A DNA stretch of 30,672 nucleotides from Gammaproteobacteria bacterium (lineage in GTDB: Bacteria > Pseudomonadota > Gammaproteobacteria > GCA-001735895). Below are positions 15,484-24,082 of the stretch, one piece after another. Numbering within the stretch: position 1 is the stretch's first letter; every line of letters begins with the position of its first letter. The stretch covers positions 1 to 30,672 of the forward strand of contig JAOTUD010000001.1 of assembly GCA_029864065.1 (NCBI GenBank), in the 5' to 3' direction. The notes beneath the pieces are model-generated. The model had not been told where the DNA came from. It ran no database searches and saw only the letters and a list, made by a program, of their open reading frames with translations. The position numbers were made by a program, and so were the translations under genes.

Positions 15484-17588
15484 GGATCGTCGCTTTGTTT
15501 GCACAAGATCAGCGCATCCACGGCGAACGCCGCCTGCGCATTGACGAGAACCGGGTTGATGTCGATTTCGGCGATGCAGTCCCTGAGCTCGTAGGCAATC
15601 ACCGACAGGCACACGATCGCATCGACCAGCGCCTGCCGGTTGGCCGGGGTCATGCCGCGGACTCCCTGTAGCAGCCGGTTGGCCCTGAGCGAGCCAATCA
15701 TTCGTTCGGCCTCGCGCGCGTCGACCGGGCACATCGCGACCGCGTGGTCGGACAGCAACTCGACCAGCACGCCGCCCGCGGCGACCATCACCACCGGTCC
15801 GAACTGCGCGTCGTTAAACGTGCCCAGCCCGATTTCGACGCCGTCGCCGATCATCCTCGAAACCAGCGCCGCGGGGCCGAGTCGCTGGTTCAGGTCGTCG
15901 TAGCGCTCGAGCAAAATCCGTTTCGAATCGATATTGACAAACACGCCCTTGCTGTCGCTCTTGTGTTTTACCCCGGTAGCCGCGGTTTTCAACACCAGCG
16001 GGTAACCGAGCGCCTGTGCCGCCGCGATCAGCTCGGAGCGGTTCTGTACGCTGCGATGATCGATGACCGGCATCGCAAAATCCTGCAATAGCGTGAGCGA
16101 CTCGATTTCACCCAGCGTTGGCGCCGGATGCGTTTCCAGTTTTTGCCGCCAGGCCGAGACCGATGCCGGGTCCAGCTGCGATACTTCGACCGCGGGTGGG
16201 CGGCATCGTTTAAAACGGTGGTATTCGAACAGATGGCGGAACGCGAGCAGCGTCTCGCGCGCGCCGTCGATCACCGGGATGCCCGCCGCGTGCGCGCGCC
16301 GGCAGATCCCGGCGTTGGCGAGGTCCGCGAAACAGGTCGCGAGCGCGATCGGCTTGCGGGTGTTTCTGCTAATCCGCTCGACCACGCGGTAAATTGCCTC
16401 CGACAGGTAATACCCGTCGCGCAAATTGCTGATGAAGGCGCCGGCGGCGACGTTGGGATCCTGCATCAGCAAATCCATGCAGGCTTCGAAACGCTCCTCG
16501 AAACGGTCGTGCGAGCCCCAGACGTCGAGCGGGTTTTCCGCCTCGAGCCCGGGATCGAGATGCTGCTTCAGCGCCTGCATGGTCGTCCCCTCGAGCGATG
16601 CGAAATCGACGCCGATCTCGAATGCCTCGTCGGTAATCAGTTCGCGGAAGCCGCCGGATTCGAAGACCGCGGCGAAACCGCCGTCGGCGGCCTCGCGGCC
16701 GGATTGCAGCAGCATCAGGATCGACGCCATCTCGTCGAAGTCATTGACCTCGATGACGCCGTAACGCCGGAACAGCGCCTCGAAGGCGGCGTGGTTGCCG
16801 GCGATCGCGCCGGTATGCGTTACCGCCATTTTCGCGCCGAGCGGCGACTTGCCGATCTTGAGAACCACGACCGGGATGCCCTTTTGCCATGCCTTGTCGA
16901 GCGCGGCGACGAAGGCGGCCGGGTCGCGCACCGTTTCGAGAAACAGGCCGATGACGCGGGTATCGGCCTGCTCGAGGCTCCAGTCCATGTAGTCGGCGAC
17001 GCTCGTCACGATCTCGTTGCCGGCCGATACGCACAGGTTGAAACCGAGCCGGCAGCCGTTGTGGCACAGCGTGGTAAACGCCGAGCCTGACTGCGCGATA
17101 TAACTGATTCCGCCGCCGACGATCTCCGCTGCGCGCGGAAAGATACCGGCATACAGGTTTTCGCTGACGTTGTAAAAACCCATGCCGTTGATGCCGCAGA
17201 TCTTGATGCCGGCCGCTTTGGCCATCGTCGCAAGCCGTGCGCCGAGCCGGGGTTCCGCATCCTGCGCGAGGATGCCGCTGGAATAAATCGTCGCGGCGCG
17301 CGCGCCGTGCGCGATCGCCGCCTCGAGCGCGCTTTCGAGGTGCGGGTTACCGAGCGCGATAACGACATGATCCACGGTCGCGGGCAACGATTCGATGCCG
17401 GGATAACAGGCCCGCCCCAGTATTTCACGGTATCCCGGATTCACCGGGTAAACCTCGCCCGCGTAATCCGAGTCGAGCACCATCCTGGCCAGCACCTGCC
17501 CCGGGCTGTCGGGCCTGTCGGAGGCACCGACCAGCGCAATGCTGGCGGGCCGCAACAGCGGATCGAGAGGATGACCGGATTCAGTCAT
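15477..17588 (-). CDS. ADP-forming acyl-CoA synthetase, fused alpha-beta (CoA-binding plus ATP-grasp)
   Basis: 703 residues, the normal length of the single-chain acetate-CoA ligase (ADP-forming)-type enzymes. Order of domains: CoA-binding Rossmann domain at about 8-130 (PASIALVGASDRPDSPGQV, YPVNPGY), the succinyl-CoA ligase-like flavodoxin domains at about 145-460 (including IAQSGSAF and the conserved THTGAIAGNHAAFEALFRR), and an ATP-grasp domain at about 485-695 (GYPLVLKTAATGVKHKSD, GTFNDAQFGPVVMVAAGG, EIDINPV). It activates a carboxylic acid to its CoA thioester with ATP giving ADP. It overlaps the crotonase by 8 nt and the MFS permease by 7 nt, so the three proteins very probably act together: uptake, CoA activation and hydration. 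The acid is unknown. Confidence 0.9.
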   Translation of the reverse strand: MTESGHPLDPLLRPASIALVGASDRPDSPGQVLARMVLDSDYAGEVYPVNPGYREILGRACYPGIESLPATVDHVVIALGNPHLESALEAAIAHGARAATIYSSGILAQDAEPRLGARLATMAKAAGIKICGINGMGFYNVSENLYAGIFPRAAEIVGGGISYIAQSGSAFTTLCHNGCRLGFNLCVSAGNEIVTSVADYMDWSLEQADTRVIGLFLETVRDPAAFVAALDKAWQKGIPVVVLKIGKSPLGAKMAVTHTGAIAGNHAAFEALFRRYGVIEVNDFDEMASILMLLQSGREAADGGFAAVFESGGFRELITDEAFEIGVDFASLEGTTMQALKQHLDPGLEAENPLDVWGSHDRFEERFEACMDLLMQDPNVAAGAFISNLRDGYYLSEAIYRVVERISRNTRKPIALATCFADLANAGICRRAHAAGIPVIDGARETLLAFRHLFEYHRFKRCRPPAVEVSQLDPASVSAWRQKLETHPAPTLGEIESLTLLQDFAMPVIDHRSVQNRSELIAAAQALGYPLVLKTAATGVKHKSDSKGVFVNIDSKRILLERYDDLNQRLGPAALVSRMIGDGVEIGLGTFNDAQFGPVVMVAAGGVLVELLSDHAVAMCPVDAREAERMIGSLRANRLLQGVRGMTPANRQALVDAIVCLSVIAYELRDCIAEIDINPVLVNAQAAFAVDALILCKQSDDPC

Positions 17589-18399
17589 CCCGGTTCAACC
17601 GCGCCTCGCGCCACGCCAGCGCGGCCTTCATGCCCTCACCACGCAGAATCTGGTTGAAACGTTTGCGCAGCTCGGTCTCCAGCGTCTCGATCCTGACCGA
17701 GGTATCCGCGCCCATGCGCAGCGCCTTGCCGAGGCCCATGATTTCATAGGACTGGTTGATCGCCCGCTTGGTCATTCTGACCGAATCCGGATCCATCAGC
17801 GCGGCCTCGCGCGCAAGTTCGATAGCGCGCCACAGGTATTTTTCGTTGGCTACCACCTCGTTGACGATACCTTGCTGCAGTGCCTCGCTGGCGCCCATCC
17901 GGTCCTGCCCGGTCAGCAGCATTTTCTTGGCGCGCTTGGGATTCACGTACCACGGCAGCAGCAGCGCGACGATGCTGCTGCCGAAGCGCAGCTCGGGTTC
18001 GCCGAACAGGCTGGAGGCGTCGCAAACCGTCATGTCGCAGGCGAGCGCGATCTCGAAACCGCCGGCGAGCGCGTAGCCGTGCACCGCGGCGACCGTCGGC
18101 TTGGGGCAATGCCAGAAACGCATGATCATGTCGAGATCGGTATCGATCGCCGCGCGCCACTCGGCCTCGCTGCTGCGATTGGCGGCGATACCGGCCTGCA
18201 GGTCGAAACCCGCGCAGAACGCGCGTCCGTTGCCGTGCACGACGACGGCGTGGATCGCGTCATTGCCCTCGATTTCGTCGAGAGCGGCGTTGATCTCGGC
18301 AATCATGGTCGCGTCGATCGCGTTCAGCTTGTCGGGACGATCGAGGGCGAGCAACGCAACTGGACCCTGATGGGACAACTCTATGGTCTTGAATGCCAT
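17581..18399 (-). CDS. Enoyl-CoA hydratase/isomerase (crotonase) family protein
   Basis: 272 residues. Oxyanion-hole segments are NGRAFCAGFDLQAG (57-70) and HGYALAGGFE (107-116). Both classical glutamates are present: E116 and E136 in GEPELRFG, spacing 20, so hydration of an enoyl-CoA is expected. GEPELRFGS followed by LPWYVNPKRA is a pattern of crotonases active on non-fatty-acid substrates. First gene of the minus-strand crotonase-synthetase-MFS operon; the stop overlaps the synthetase ATG by 8 nt. It shares only family-level similarity with the crotonase at 5173. The divergent region on its 5' side holds the remnant of a hydroxylase gene. Confidence 0.92.
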   Translation of the reverse strand: MAFKTIELSHQGPVALLALDRPDKLNAIDATMIAEINAALDEIEGNDAIHAVVVHGNGRAFCAGFDLQAGIAANRSSEAEWRAAIDTDLDMIMRFWHCPKPTVAAVHGYALAGGFEIALACDMTVCDASSLFGEPELRFGSSIVALLLPWYVNPKRAKKMLLTGQDRMGASEALQQGIVNEVVANEKYLWRAIELAREAALMDPDSVRMTKRAINQSYEIMGLGKALRMGADTSVRIETLETELRKRFNQILRGEGMKAALAWREARLNRDD

Positions 18400-18572
18400 G
18401 CGGACTCCGGGCAGTGCTGATTGCTGCGATTATAAGCGGCTTTGCGCCGGCGCCAAATCTATTCGTATCGCTCGTTTCCCTGCTAGCGTCATGTCCCCCG
18501 ACAAGAGCTTTAGCGGCGGCGCGATACGGGGCTAGAATCGGCGCATTATTCAGCTCCGCGGGGGTTTATGAA

Positions 18573-18774
18573 ATGGCTTCGGCACCCTGCAGCTCCACCG
18601 GCGAGTACCAGCCCGACTCGGCCCCTGGCCTGCCAGCGCTCTAGCGGTGGCCGCCGTGGCCACTCTCGGCGCCGAAATACCTGTTTTACGGCAGTTGACG
18701 ACGGCAGCCTGGATTCGCTGCAGGCGCAAAAGGCGCGCCTGCGCCGGCAGTACCACGCGGCCGACCGACGCTGA
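18573..18774 (+). pseudogene. Collapsed copy of the fatty-acid-hydroxylase-family gene (ends kept, middle deleted)
   Basis: Bases 18573-18695 align with the first 37-40 codons of the intact gene at 19855: MASAPCSSTGEYQPDSAPGLPAL against MSSIPCNPTGKYQPEKTIGVPAL, then WPP-PL-A-KYL. The next stretch, GACGGCAGCCTGGATTCGCTG and onwards to the TGA at 18772, aligns with the last 25 codons (DGSLDSLQAQKARLRRQ against DGSRDSLLAQKQRKRDR). About 780 bp of the middle is gone, including all histidine boxes. There is also a TAT-to-TAG nonsense change (18642-18644) and a 2-nt loss that puts the C-terminal part in another frame. The upstream TAGAATC.GC motif is similar in both copies, so the duplication included some 5' flank. 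It cannot make a functional enzyme. Confidence 0.88.
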
Positions 18775-18797
18775 GTTTCGCCGGCCGGCCCTCGGAT

Positions 18798-19589
18798 TTA
18801 TCCTGTTCTGCGGCGGTACGGTTCGAGCCAGTCCAGCGAATCGCGCGTCGGCACGGTCGGAAAATACTCGGCGCCTATATAGCCGGCATAGCCGAGCGCA
18901 TCGACGAGGCCGAAGATCCGCTCGAAGTCGATGCCCCCGCGCTTCGGTTCGGTGCGTCCGGGTACATCCGAAAACTGGATATGCCCGACTCGCTTTATGA
19001 CGGCCGGCAGCCGGGTAGACAGGTCGGACTCCATCATCTGCATGTGGTAGAGATCGTATTGCATCAGCAGTTCGATGTCGGGTATCGAATCGGCCAGGTC
19101 CAGCGTCTGCTGCGACCCGTTCAGGAAAAATCCGGGCAAGTCGATCGTGTTAACCGGCTCGGTGAGCAACATGATGCCGAGTTCGCGGGTAAGGGCGTAG
19201 GCCTTGCGCAGGTTGGCTATGAACACGGCCTCGCATTGCGCGGGCCCATGGCGCGGGCCGGGACGGCCGGCGAGCAGGTTCATCGCGCGTGGCCGCAGTA
19301 TTTCGGCGAACACGCGCGCCTCGCGCAGGGCCTCATCGAATTCCGCCTCGCATCCGGGAATGGCTGCGAGGCCCTCGCCCCCGTCCATCAGGTCGCCGGC
19401 GGGGAAATTCATCAGCACCAGCGACAGCCCCGTTGCCGCGAGCCGGGATCTGAGGGATTTGGGATCGTGACCATAGGGAAACTGGATTTCGATCGCGTCG
19501 AATCCCGCGGCGTTGGCCTGCGCGATACGCTCGCGCATCGGGAATTCGCGAAACAACGTGGAAATATTGGCGGAAAATCGCGGCATCAT
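18798..19589 (-). CDS. Hydroxypyruvate isomerase-like TIM-barrel protein
   Basis: 263 residues (262 if the second of two adjacent ATGs is used), the usual length for Hyi-family sugar-phosphate-isomerase-like barrels. The N-terminus MPRFSANISTLFREFP and GFDAIEIQFPYGHD match the family. Metal and catalytic residues appear in place: E144 in LLTEPVN, D179 in MQYDLYHMQ, H203 in GHIQFSDVPGR and E241 in IGAEYFP. Hydroxypyruvate isomerase interconverts hydroxypyruvate and tartronate semialdehyde; related enzymes act on other short oxo-sugars, so the label is family-level. It is a single gene between the wrecked and intact hydroxylase genes, ending 23 nt beyond the pseudogene. No glyoxylate carboligase or tartronate semialdehyde reductase neighbour is seen. 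Confidence 0.88.
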   Translation of the reverse strand: MMPRFSANISTLFREFPMRERIAQANAAGFDAIEIQFPYGHDPKSLRSRLAATGLSLVLMNFPAGDLMDGGEGLAAIPGCEAEFDEALREARVFAEILRPRAMNLLAGRPGPRHGPAQCEAVFIANLRKAYALTRELGIMLLTEPVNTIDLPGFFLNGSQQTLDLADSIPDIELLMQYDLYHMQMMESDLSTRLPAVIKRVGHIQFSDVPGRTEPKRGGIDFERIFGLVDALGYAGYIGAEYFPTVPTRDSLDWLEPYRRRTG

Positions 19590-19736
19590 AGCGGCCTGTT
19601 CGTCGGGATCGAACCATGCTTTGAATTTATCCGCCGTTTGTCAAGAGAATCGCATCGACCGATAGCTGTATCGGGCCATGTTCGAATTACAATCGGTCAG
19701 CGACAAGGCATAAGATTGTTACCTCAGCTCCGCTGT

Positions 19737-19752
19737 AATTAAGTAAACTGTC
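19737..19752. repeat. Solitary half of the REP-like element
   Basis: AATTAAGTAAACTGTC at 19737-19752 equals the right arm of the palindromes at 11235 and 14130, without a matching left arm nearby. It lies in the 265-nt divergent gap between the hydroxypyruvate isomerase-like gene and the hydroxylase gene. Confidence 0.65.
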
Positions 19753-19854
19753 ACTCTCATTAATCCACCATCGCAGGTGACGCCTACGGAGCTTTACCCG
19801 CGGCGTTAGTCAGCGTTAGAATCAGCCGATTGATTCGGCCACGGGCGTAACCGG

Positions 19855-20838
19855 ATGAGCTCAATACCCTGCAATCCAACCGGCAAGTATCAGCCGGAGA
19901 AAACCATTGGCGTTCCGGCGCTGTATGTCTGGCCGCCGCGCCCGCTGGCGGCATTGAAGTATCTGGTTTTCGATATGCTGTTTCCGTGGGGTTACCTGTA
20001 TATCGGGCTCGCCTTCGTATCCTGGTATTACCTGACCCCGCCGCTTGCGGCCATGGCCGAAGTTCATCCAGGCTGGATAGCGCAGATCTGGTTACGCAAC
20101 GCCGCGTTGCTGACCCTGGTCGCGGGTGGATTGTACTGGTGGCTGTACCTGCGCCGGGGACAGGGTCGTAAGCACAAGTACCACGACAAGTGGCCGGCTA
20201 CGGGCAACAAGATGTTCCTGTGGGGTAACCAGGTATGGGACAACGTGTTCTGGAGTATCGTTTCCGGCGTCACCATCTGCACTGCCTACGAGGCGTTTAC
20301 CATCTGGATTTATGCGAACGATTTTTTGATCCTGCCGACGATTGCCGAGCACCCGGTTTATTTCCTGGTTTGCGTCTGGGGTGTATTTTTCTGGGGCTTT
20401 TTTCATTTTTACTGCGTGCATCGGTTCATGCACTGGCAGCCGGTTTACGAGATCGTGCACGAACGCCACCATCGAAACGTCAACACCGGACCCTGGACCG
20501 GCATTTCGATGCATCCGTTCGAGCATGTTCTCTACTTTAGTGTATTCATCCCGTTCTGGTTTTTGCCGGTACACCCGGTCATCATCGTGCTGCTAAGCCT
20601 GTTCATGAGTATCGGGCCCGCGCCATCGCACTCGGGCTTCAACTTCGTCGAAATAAAAGGCATGCGTTTTTTTGCCGGTGACTGGTTTCACCAGTTGCAT
20701 CACCAGTATTTCAATTTCAACTACGGCAACACCCCCGCGCCGATGGATAAACTGTTCGGCAGCTGGCACGACGGCAGCAGGGATTCGCTGCTGGCGCAAA
20801 AACAGCGCAAGCGCGATCGACGCAGGCAGGCCGCCTGA
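19855..20838 (+). CDS. Membrane fatty acid hydroxylase / sterol desaturase family protein
   Basis: 327 residues with several hydrophobic helices (about 37-62, 78-98, 132-155, 165-187, 225-252). The diiron histidine clusters are intact: H189RFMH193, H202ERHH206, H220PFEH224, H259SGF and H279QLHH283. This family uses O2 and a diiron centre to hydroxylate or desaturate lipids or other hydrophobic substrates in the membrane. The highly basic C-terminus (QKQRKRDRRRQ) is unusual and faces the cytosol. It is followed 11 nt later by the MttB-family gene and is likely co-transcribed with it. A broken paralogue lies 1.1 kb upstream at 18573-18774. Substrate is unknown. Confidence 0.9.
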   Translation: MSSIPCNPTGKYQPEKTIGVPALYVWPPRPLAALKYLVFDMLFPWGYLYIGLAFVSWYYLTPPLAAMAEVHPGWIAQIWLRNAALLTLVAGGLYWWLYLRRGQGRKHKYHDKWPATGNKMFLWGNQVWDNVFWSIVSGVTICTAYEAFTIWIYANDFLILPTIAEHPVYFLVCVWGVFFWGFFHFYCVHRFMHWQPVYEIVHERHHRNVNTGPWTGISMHPFEHVLYFSVFIPFWFLPVHPVIIVLLSLFMSIGPAPSHSGFNFVEIKGMRFFAGDWFHQLHHQYFNFNYGNTPAPMDKLFGSWHDGSRDSLLAQKQRKRDRRRQAA

Positions 20839-20849
20839 GTCAACCGTCT

Positions 20850-22403
20850 ATGTCTGATCACGAGTCTGACCCGCGCGCCAAACGAAAATCGCGCCGCCGC
20901 CGGACCGGCGCCACCGAGCACAAGTCGAGGTCCGCCCGCTTGAGCGGGACCGTCGGCGGGCGCTACCAGCCTTTGAATCCGTCCGATCTGCCTAAAATCG
21001 ACCAGGCGGTGCGTGCCATCCTTGCCGATGTCGGCATGGCCGAGGCCCCCCAAATCGTCATCGAACATGTCATCCGCGCGGGCGGTAGCCTCGATGCCGA
21101 AGGCCGTCTGCACTTTTCGCCGGAATTGATCGAAAACGCGCTCGGCGGGCTATCCCGCGATTTCACGCTCTGTGGACAAAATCCGGAGTACGACATGCAA
21201 CTCGGTGTGGCGCGCGTGCATGTCGGTTCCGGTGGCGCCGCGCCGCTGATACTGGATCTCGAAACCCAGCAGTACCGCGAGTCGACCCTGCGCGATCTTT
21301 ACGATGCCGCGCGCGTGGTCGACAGCCTCGAACATCTCCACTTTTTCAGCCGCTCGCTGGTGGCGCGCGACATGCCCGACCTGCGCAGCCTCGATATCAA
21401 TACCGCCTACGCCTGCCTCGCCGGTACTGCCAAGCACGTGTTCGTAGCGGCGTCCGAAGCCGCGCACGTCGAGGAAATCGCGGCAATGTGTTACACCATA
21501 GCCGGTTCGCGTGAAGCTTTCCTGGCGCGGCCGTTTTTATCGATGAACTGCAACCCGCCGGTGCCGCCGCTGCGCTTCGATGCCGTATCCTGCGAAATTG
21601 CCGCCGAGGCGGTGCGCTGCGGCATCCCGCTGCATTCCAATACCTTCGGCCAGATGGGCGCGTCGAGCCCGGTGACGATGGCCGGCAGCATCGCGCAGAC
21701 GATTGCCGAGACGCTGTCCGGGATGATTTTTGCCTGGCTGTTGAACCCGCAGGCGAAAGTCATTTTCGGCACGCGCCCGATGCTGACCGACCTGCGCACC
21801 GGCGCGATGAGCGGCGGCAGCCCCGAGGGTGCGATCGCGACGGCGGCCAGCGCGCAGATGGCGAATTACTACGGGCTGCCCAACTCGACCATTGCCGGCG
21901 CCACCGACAGCAAGATCGCCGATGCGCAAAGCGGTTACGAAAAAGGCCTGACGGTTACGCTCGCGGCGCAGGCCGGTTCCAACCTGATCACCCAGGCCGG
22001 CGGCATGCAGGCGAGCCTGATGGGCTGCGCGCTGGAAAGTTACGTCATCGACAACGACATGCTCGGCAGCATCATGAAATCCCTGGCCGCCATCGAAGTC
22101 AGCGATGAGACCCTCGCACTGACCGCGATCGACGAAGTCGCCCATGGCGAGGGACATTTTCTCGGACAGGCGGAGACGCTCGAACGCATGCAATCCGATT
22201 TCGTCTACCCGCAGATCGCTGACCGGCGCAGCATCCAGGAATGGGTCGCGGATGGCAGCAAGGATATCCGCGAAGTCGCGCGCGAGCGTACGCGCGAGAT
22301 TCTGCGGACCCATTACCCGGCGCATCTATCCGCGGAACTGGACGCGGAGTTACGACAGAGATTTGATATTCGTTTACCCCGAGCAGATATGGGGGCAGCG
22401 TGA
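20850..22403 (+). CDS. MttB-superfamily (trimethylamine methyltransferase-like) corrinoid methyltransferase
   Basis: 517 residues, full length for the family. The start includes a basic Arg/Lys-rich tail (RAKRKSRRRRTG) followed by the family's GGRYQPLN..D...I motif. Core matches: HVGSGGAAPLILD, STLRDLYDAARVVDSL, GAMSGGSPEGA, GLPNSTIAGATDSKIADAQSGYEK and QAGSNLITQAGGMQASL. There is no in-frame amber codon, so it is a non-pyrrolysine member; such members include glycine betaine and other quaternary-amine methyltransferases. These move a methyl group to a cobalamin-binding protein. No corrinoid protein or reactivator is nearby. Stop TGA overlaps the next gene's GTG start by 4 nt (GTGA). Function on a specific methylated amine is not shown by the sequence. 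Confidence 0.9.
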   Translation: MSDHESDPRAKRKSRRRRTGATEHKSRSARLSGTVGGRYQPLNPSDLPKIDQAVRAILADVGMAEAPQIVIEHVIRAGGSLDAEGRLHFSPELIENALGGLSRDFTLCGQNPEYDMQLGVARVHVGSGGAAPLILDLETQQYRESTLRDLYDAARVVDSLEHLHFFSRSLVARDMPDLRSLDINTAYACLAGTAKHVFVAASEAAHVEEIAAMCYTIAGSREAFLARPFLSMNCNPPVPPLRFDAVSCEIAAEAVRCGIPLHSNTFGQMGASSPVTMAGSIAQTIAETLSGMIFAWLLNPQAKVIFGTRPMLTDLRTGAMSGGSPEGAIATAASAQMANYYGLPNSTIAGATDSKIADAQSGYEKGLTVTLAAQAGSNLITQAGGMQASLMGCALESYVIDNDMLGSIMKSLAAIEVSDETLALTAIDEVAHGEGHFLGQAETLERMQSDFVYPQIADRRSIQEWVADGSKDIREVARERTREILRTHYPAHLSAELDAELRQRFDIRLPRADMGAA

Positions 22404-23326
22404 AAATAGCCATTTTCGGAGTCGGCGCGATGGGTTCGGTTTATGCCGGGCTCATGGTCGAGGCCGGGCACGAGGTCTGGGCAGTCGATATCTGGCAGGA
22501 ACATGTCGATGCGATCAACCGGGACGGGCTGCGCGTCGAGGGTGCGAGCGGGGATCGCGTGGTGCTGGGTATCCATGCGACCAGCAAGGCAGCCGATGTG
22601 GGTGATTGCGAACTTTACGTGCTCGCGACCAAGGCTTCGGGGGTCGGGCCCGCGGCGGAAATGATTGCGCCGTTAATGGGTGTGGATTCGATGGTCATCA
22701 CCATTCAAAACGGTCTCGGGGCCGGCGAACGTATCGCGCAATACATGGACACCGATCGGGTATTGCTTGGCGTCGCCGACGGTTTCGGCGCATCGATGAA
22801 GGGTCCCGGTCACGTGCATCACAACGCGATGAATCTGATACGCATCGGCGAGATGGACGGCGGCATGAGCGAACGCCTGCAACAGGTCACCCGGGTCTGG
22901 CAGGAAGCCGGATTCAACGCCAGGGCCTTCGAGGACATTGACCAGCTGATCTGGGGCAAGTACATCTGCAACGTCGCCTTCAGCGGGCCCTGCACCGTGT
23001 TCGACTATACCCTCGGCGAGCTGATGGCCGATCCCGCGGCCTGGGCGATCGCGCAGGGCAGCGCGCTCGAGGTTTATGCGCTGGGCCGGGCGAAAAACAT
23101 TGGCTTCACCTTTGACGATCCGATCGAGTACATCACAGCCTTCGGCCTCAAGATGCCGGACGCGCGCCCGTCGATGCTGCTCGATCATCACGCCAGGCGC
23201 CCGTCCGAGATCGACGCCATCAACGGCATGGCGGTCGAACTCGGCCGGCAGCTTGATATTCCAACGCCGTACAACGAAGTGCTGAGCGCCGTGATTCGCC
23301 ACCGCGAAGCCGGCTTCCAGGCCTGA
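22400..23326 (+). CDS. Ketopantoate reductase (ApbA/PanE) family protein
   Basis: 308 residues from GTG 22400. The NADP-binding motif is FGVGAMGSVYAG (residues 6-17), followed by the GHEVWAVD strand end at about 23-30. The catalytic lysine position is K187 in WGKYICN, with N191 behind it, and the C-terminal signature SMLLDHHARRPSEIDAINGM contains the conserved Glu-Ile-Asp..Asn-Gly. PanE reduces 2-dehydropantoate in CoA synthesis, but many paralogues in catabolic loci reduce other 2-oxo acids or oxidise 2-hydroxy acids. The 4-nt overlap with the MttB-family gene argues for a pathway role with that enzyme rather than for vitamin synthesis. The 3' side opens into the decayed region. Confidence 0.9.
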   Translation: MKIAIFGVGAMGSVYAGLMVEAGHEVWAVDIWQEHVDAINRDGLRVEGASGDRVVLGIHATSKAADVGDCELYVLATKASGVGPAAEMIAPLMGVDSMVITIQNGLGAGERIAQYMDTDRVLLGVADGFGASMKGPGHVHHNAMNLIRIGEMDGGMSERLQQVTRVWQEAGFNARAFEDIDQLIWGKYICNVAFSGPCTVFDYTLGELMADPAAWAIAQGSALEVYALGRAKNIGFTFDDPIEYITAFGLKMPDARPSMLLDHHARRPSEIDAINGMAVELGRQLDIPTPYNEVLSAVIRHREAGFQA

Positions 23327-23641
23327 CCAGGACAGCTTCTCGTTGGCGGTCTGCATTCCCCAAAACAATGAGGGAGGGGGTCCGTCCCATTGTTATCCAC
23401 AAAGGAGACCCTCGTAAGCACCTGATGGGAGGCAATCTTCGGCGAGTCTCAGGCGCTCGGCAAGCTGAGAAAAACCCGCATATTAGCGGGGTAATATATC
23501 AAATTATTGAATTGCTTTGCGTACTCTATTCTGCAATTAGGTATTCCTAATTTTAAGGTACTTATTGATTATCTGTTTACACAACATAATCCTTCGGCTG
23601 CTCTATCATCGTTTCATACTTGGGCCGAACAGAGAATAAAA

Positions 23642-23821
23642 TTACTCAACGAAGTCGAAAATTTCACCGGGGAGCTTTGATCGGTTCAAGAAACCGAGCT
23701 GGCTATATTGAGAGTGTTTTATAGACCGCTTGCCATTTTTTTGATCAAGGAGTTTTACAATATGCGCGGCCTTGACGGGTCGGCTGAAATAATAACCTTG
23801 AAGGCGAGTCGTGCAGCCAGA
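23642..23821 (-). pseudogene. C-terminal remnant of an EAL-domain (c-di-GMP phosphodiesterase) gene
   Basis: Read on the minus strand, 59 codons run from just after an in-frame TGA (complement of 23822-23824) to a TAA at 23642. The translation contains GCTTRLQGYYFSRPVKA followed by HIVKLLDQKNGK. LQGYYFSRPV is the hallmark end of the EAL domain (G-C-x-x-x-Q-G-Y-x-F-S-x-P). Upstream on the same strand, the codons before the stop (LAIPEIN) can be fitted to the preceding EAL helix, but the catalytic EAL motif and everything before it are missing. It is a dead fragment of a cyclic-di-GMP phosphodiesterase, probably once part of a GGDEF-EAL protein. Confidence 0.8.
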
Positions 23822-24082
23822 TCAATTTATTTCCGGAATCGCTAGACCATAACTAATACGAAGGCGAGTGTCGCAATTGGTTCGTTTCTCGCCGCCCATT
23901 TAAATCGTTTATGCGTCTGCTTTCCCGATACCAAACGCTCATAATCGCTTCCCGAGCGGGGTACTTCGGCCAGTTGGGGGCATTGATTCGCACCTGTGAA
24001 AGCAATCAGGCATGGCTTCTGCAAGCCCCGACCATTATTATCGAATCCAGTTCATGTGGAATGCACACAGGTCAAAAAATGT

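Noticed and set aside
20850..22403. Pyrrolysine in the MttB-family protein
   Set aside because: The reading frame has no internal amber codon and no pyl genes are visible, so it is a non-pyrrolysine homologue.
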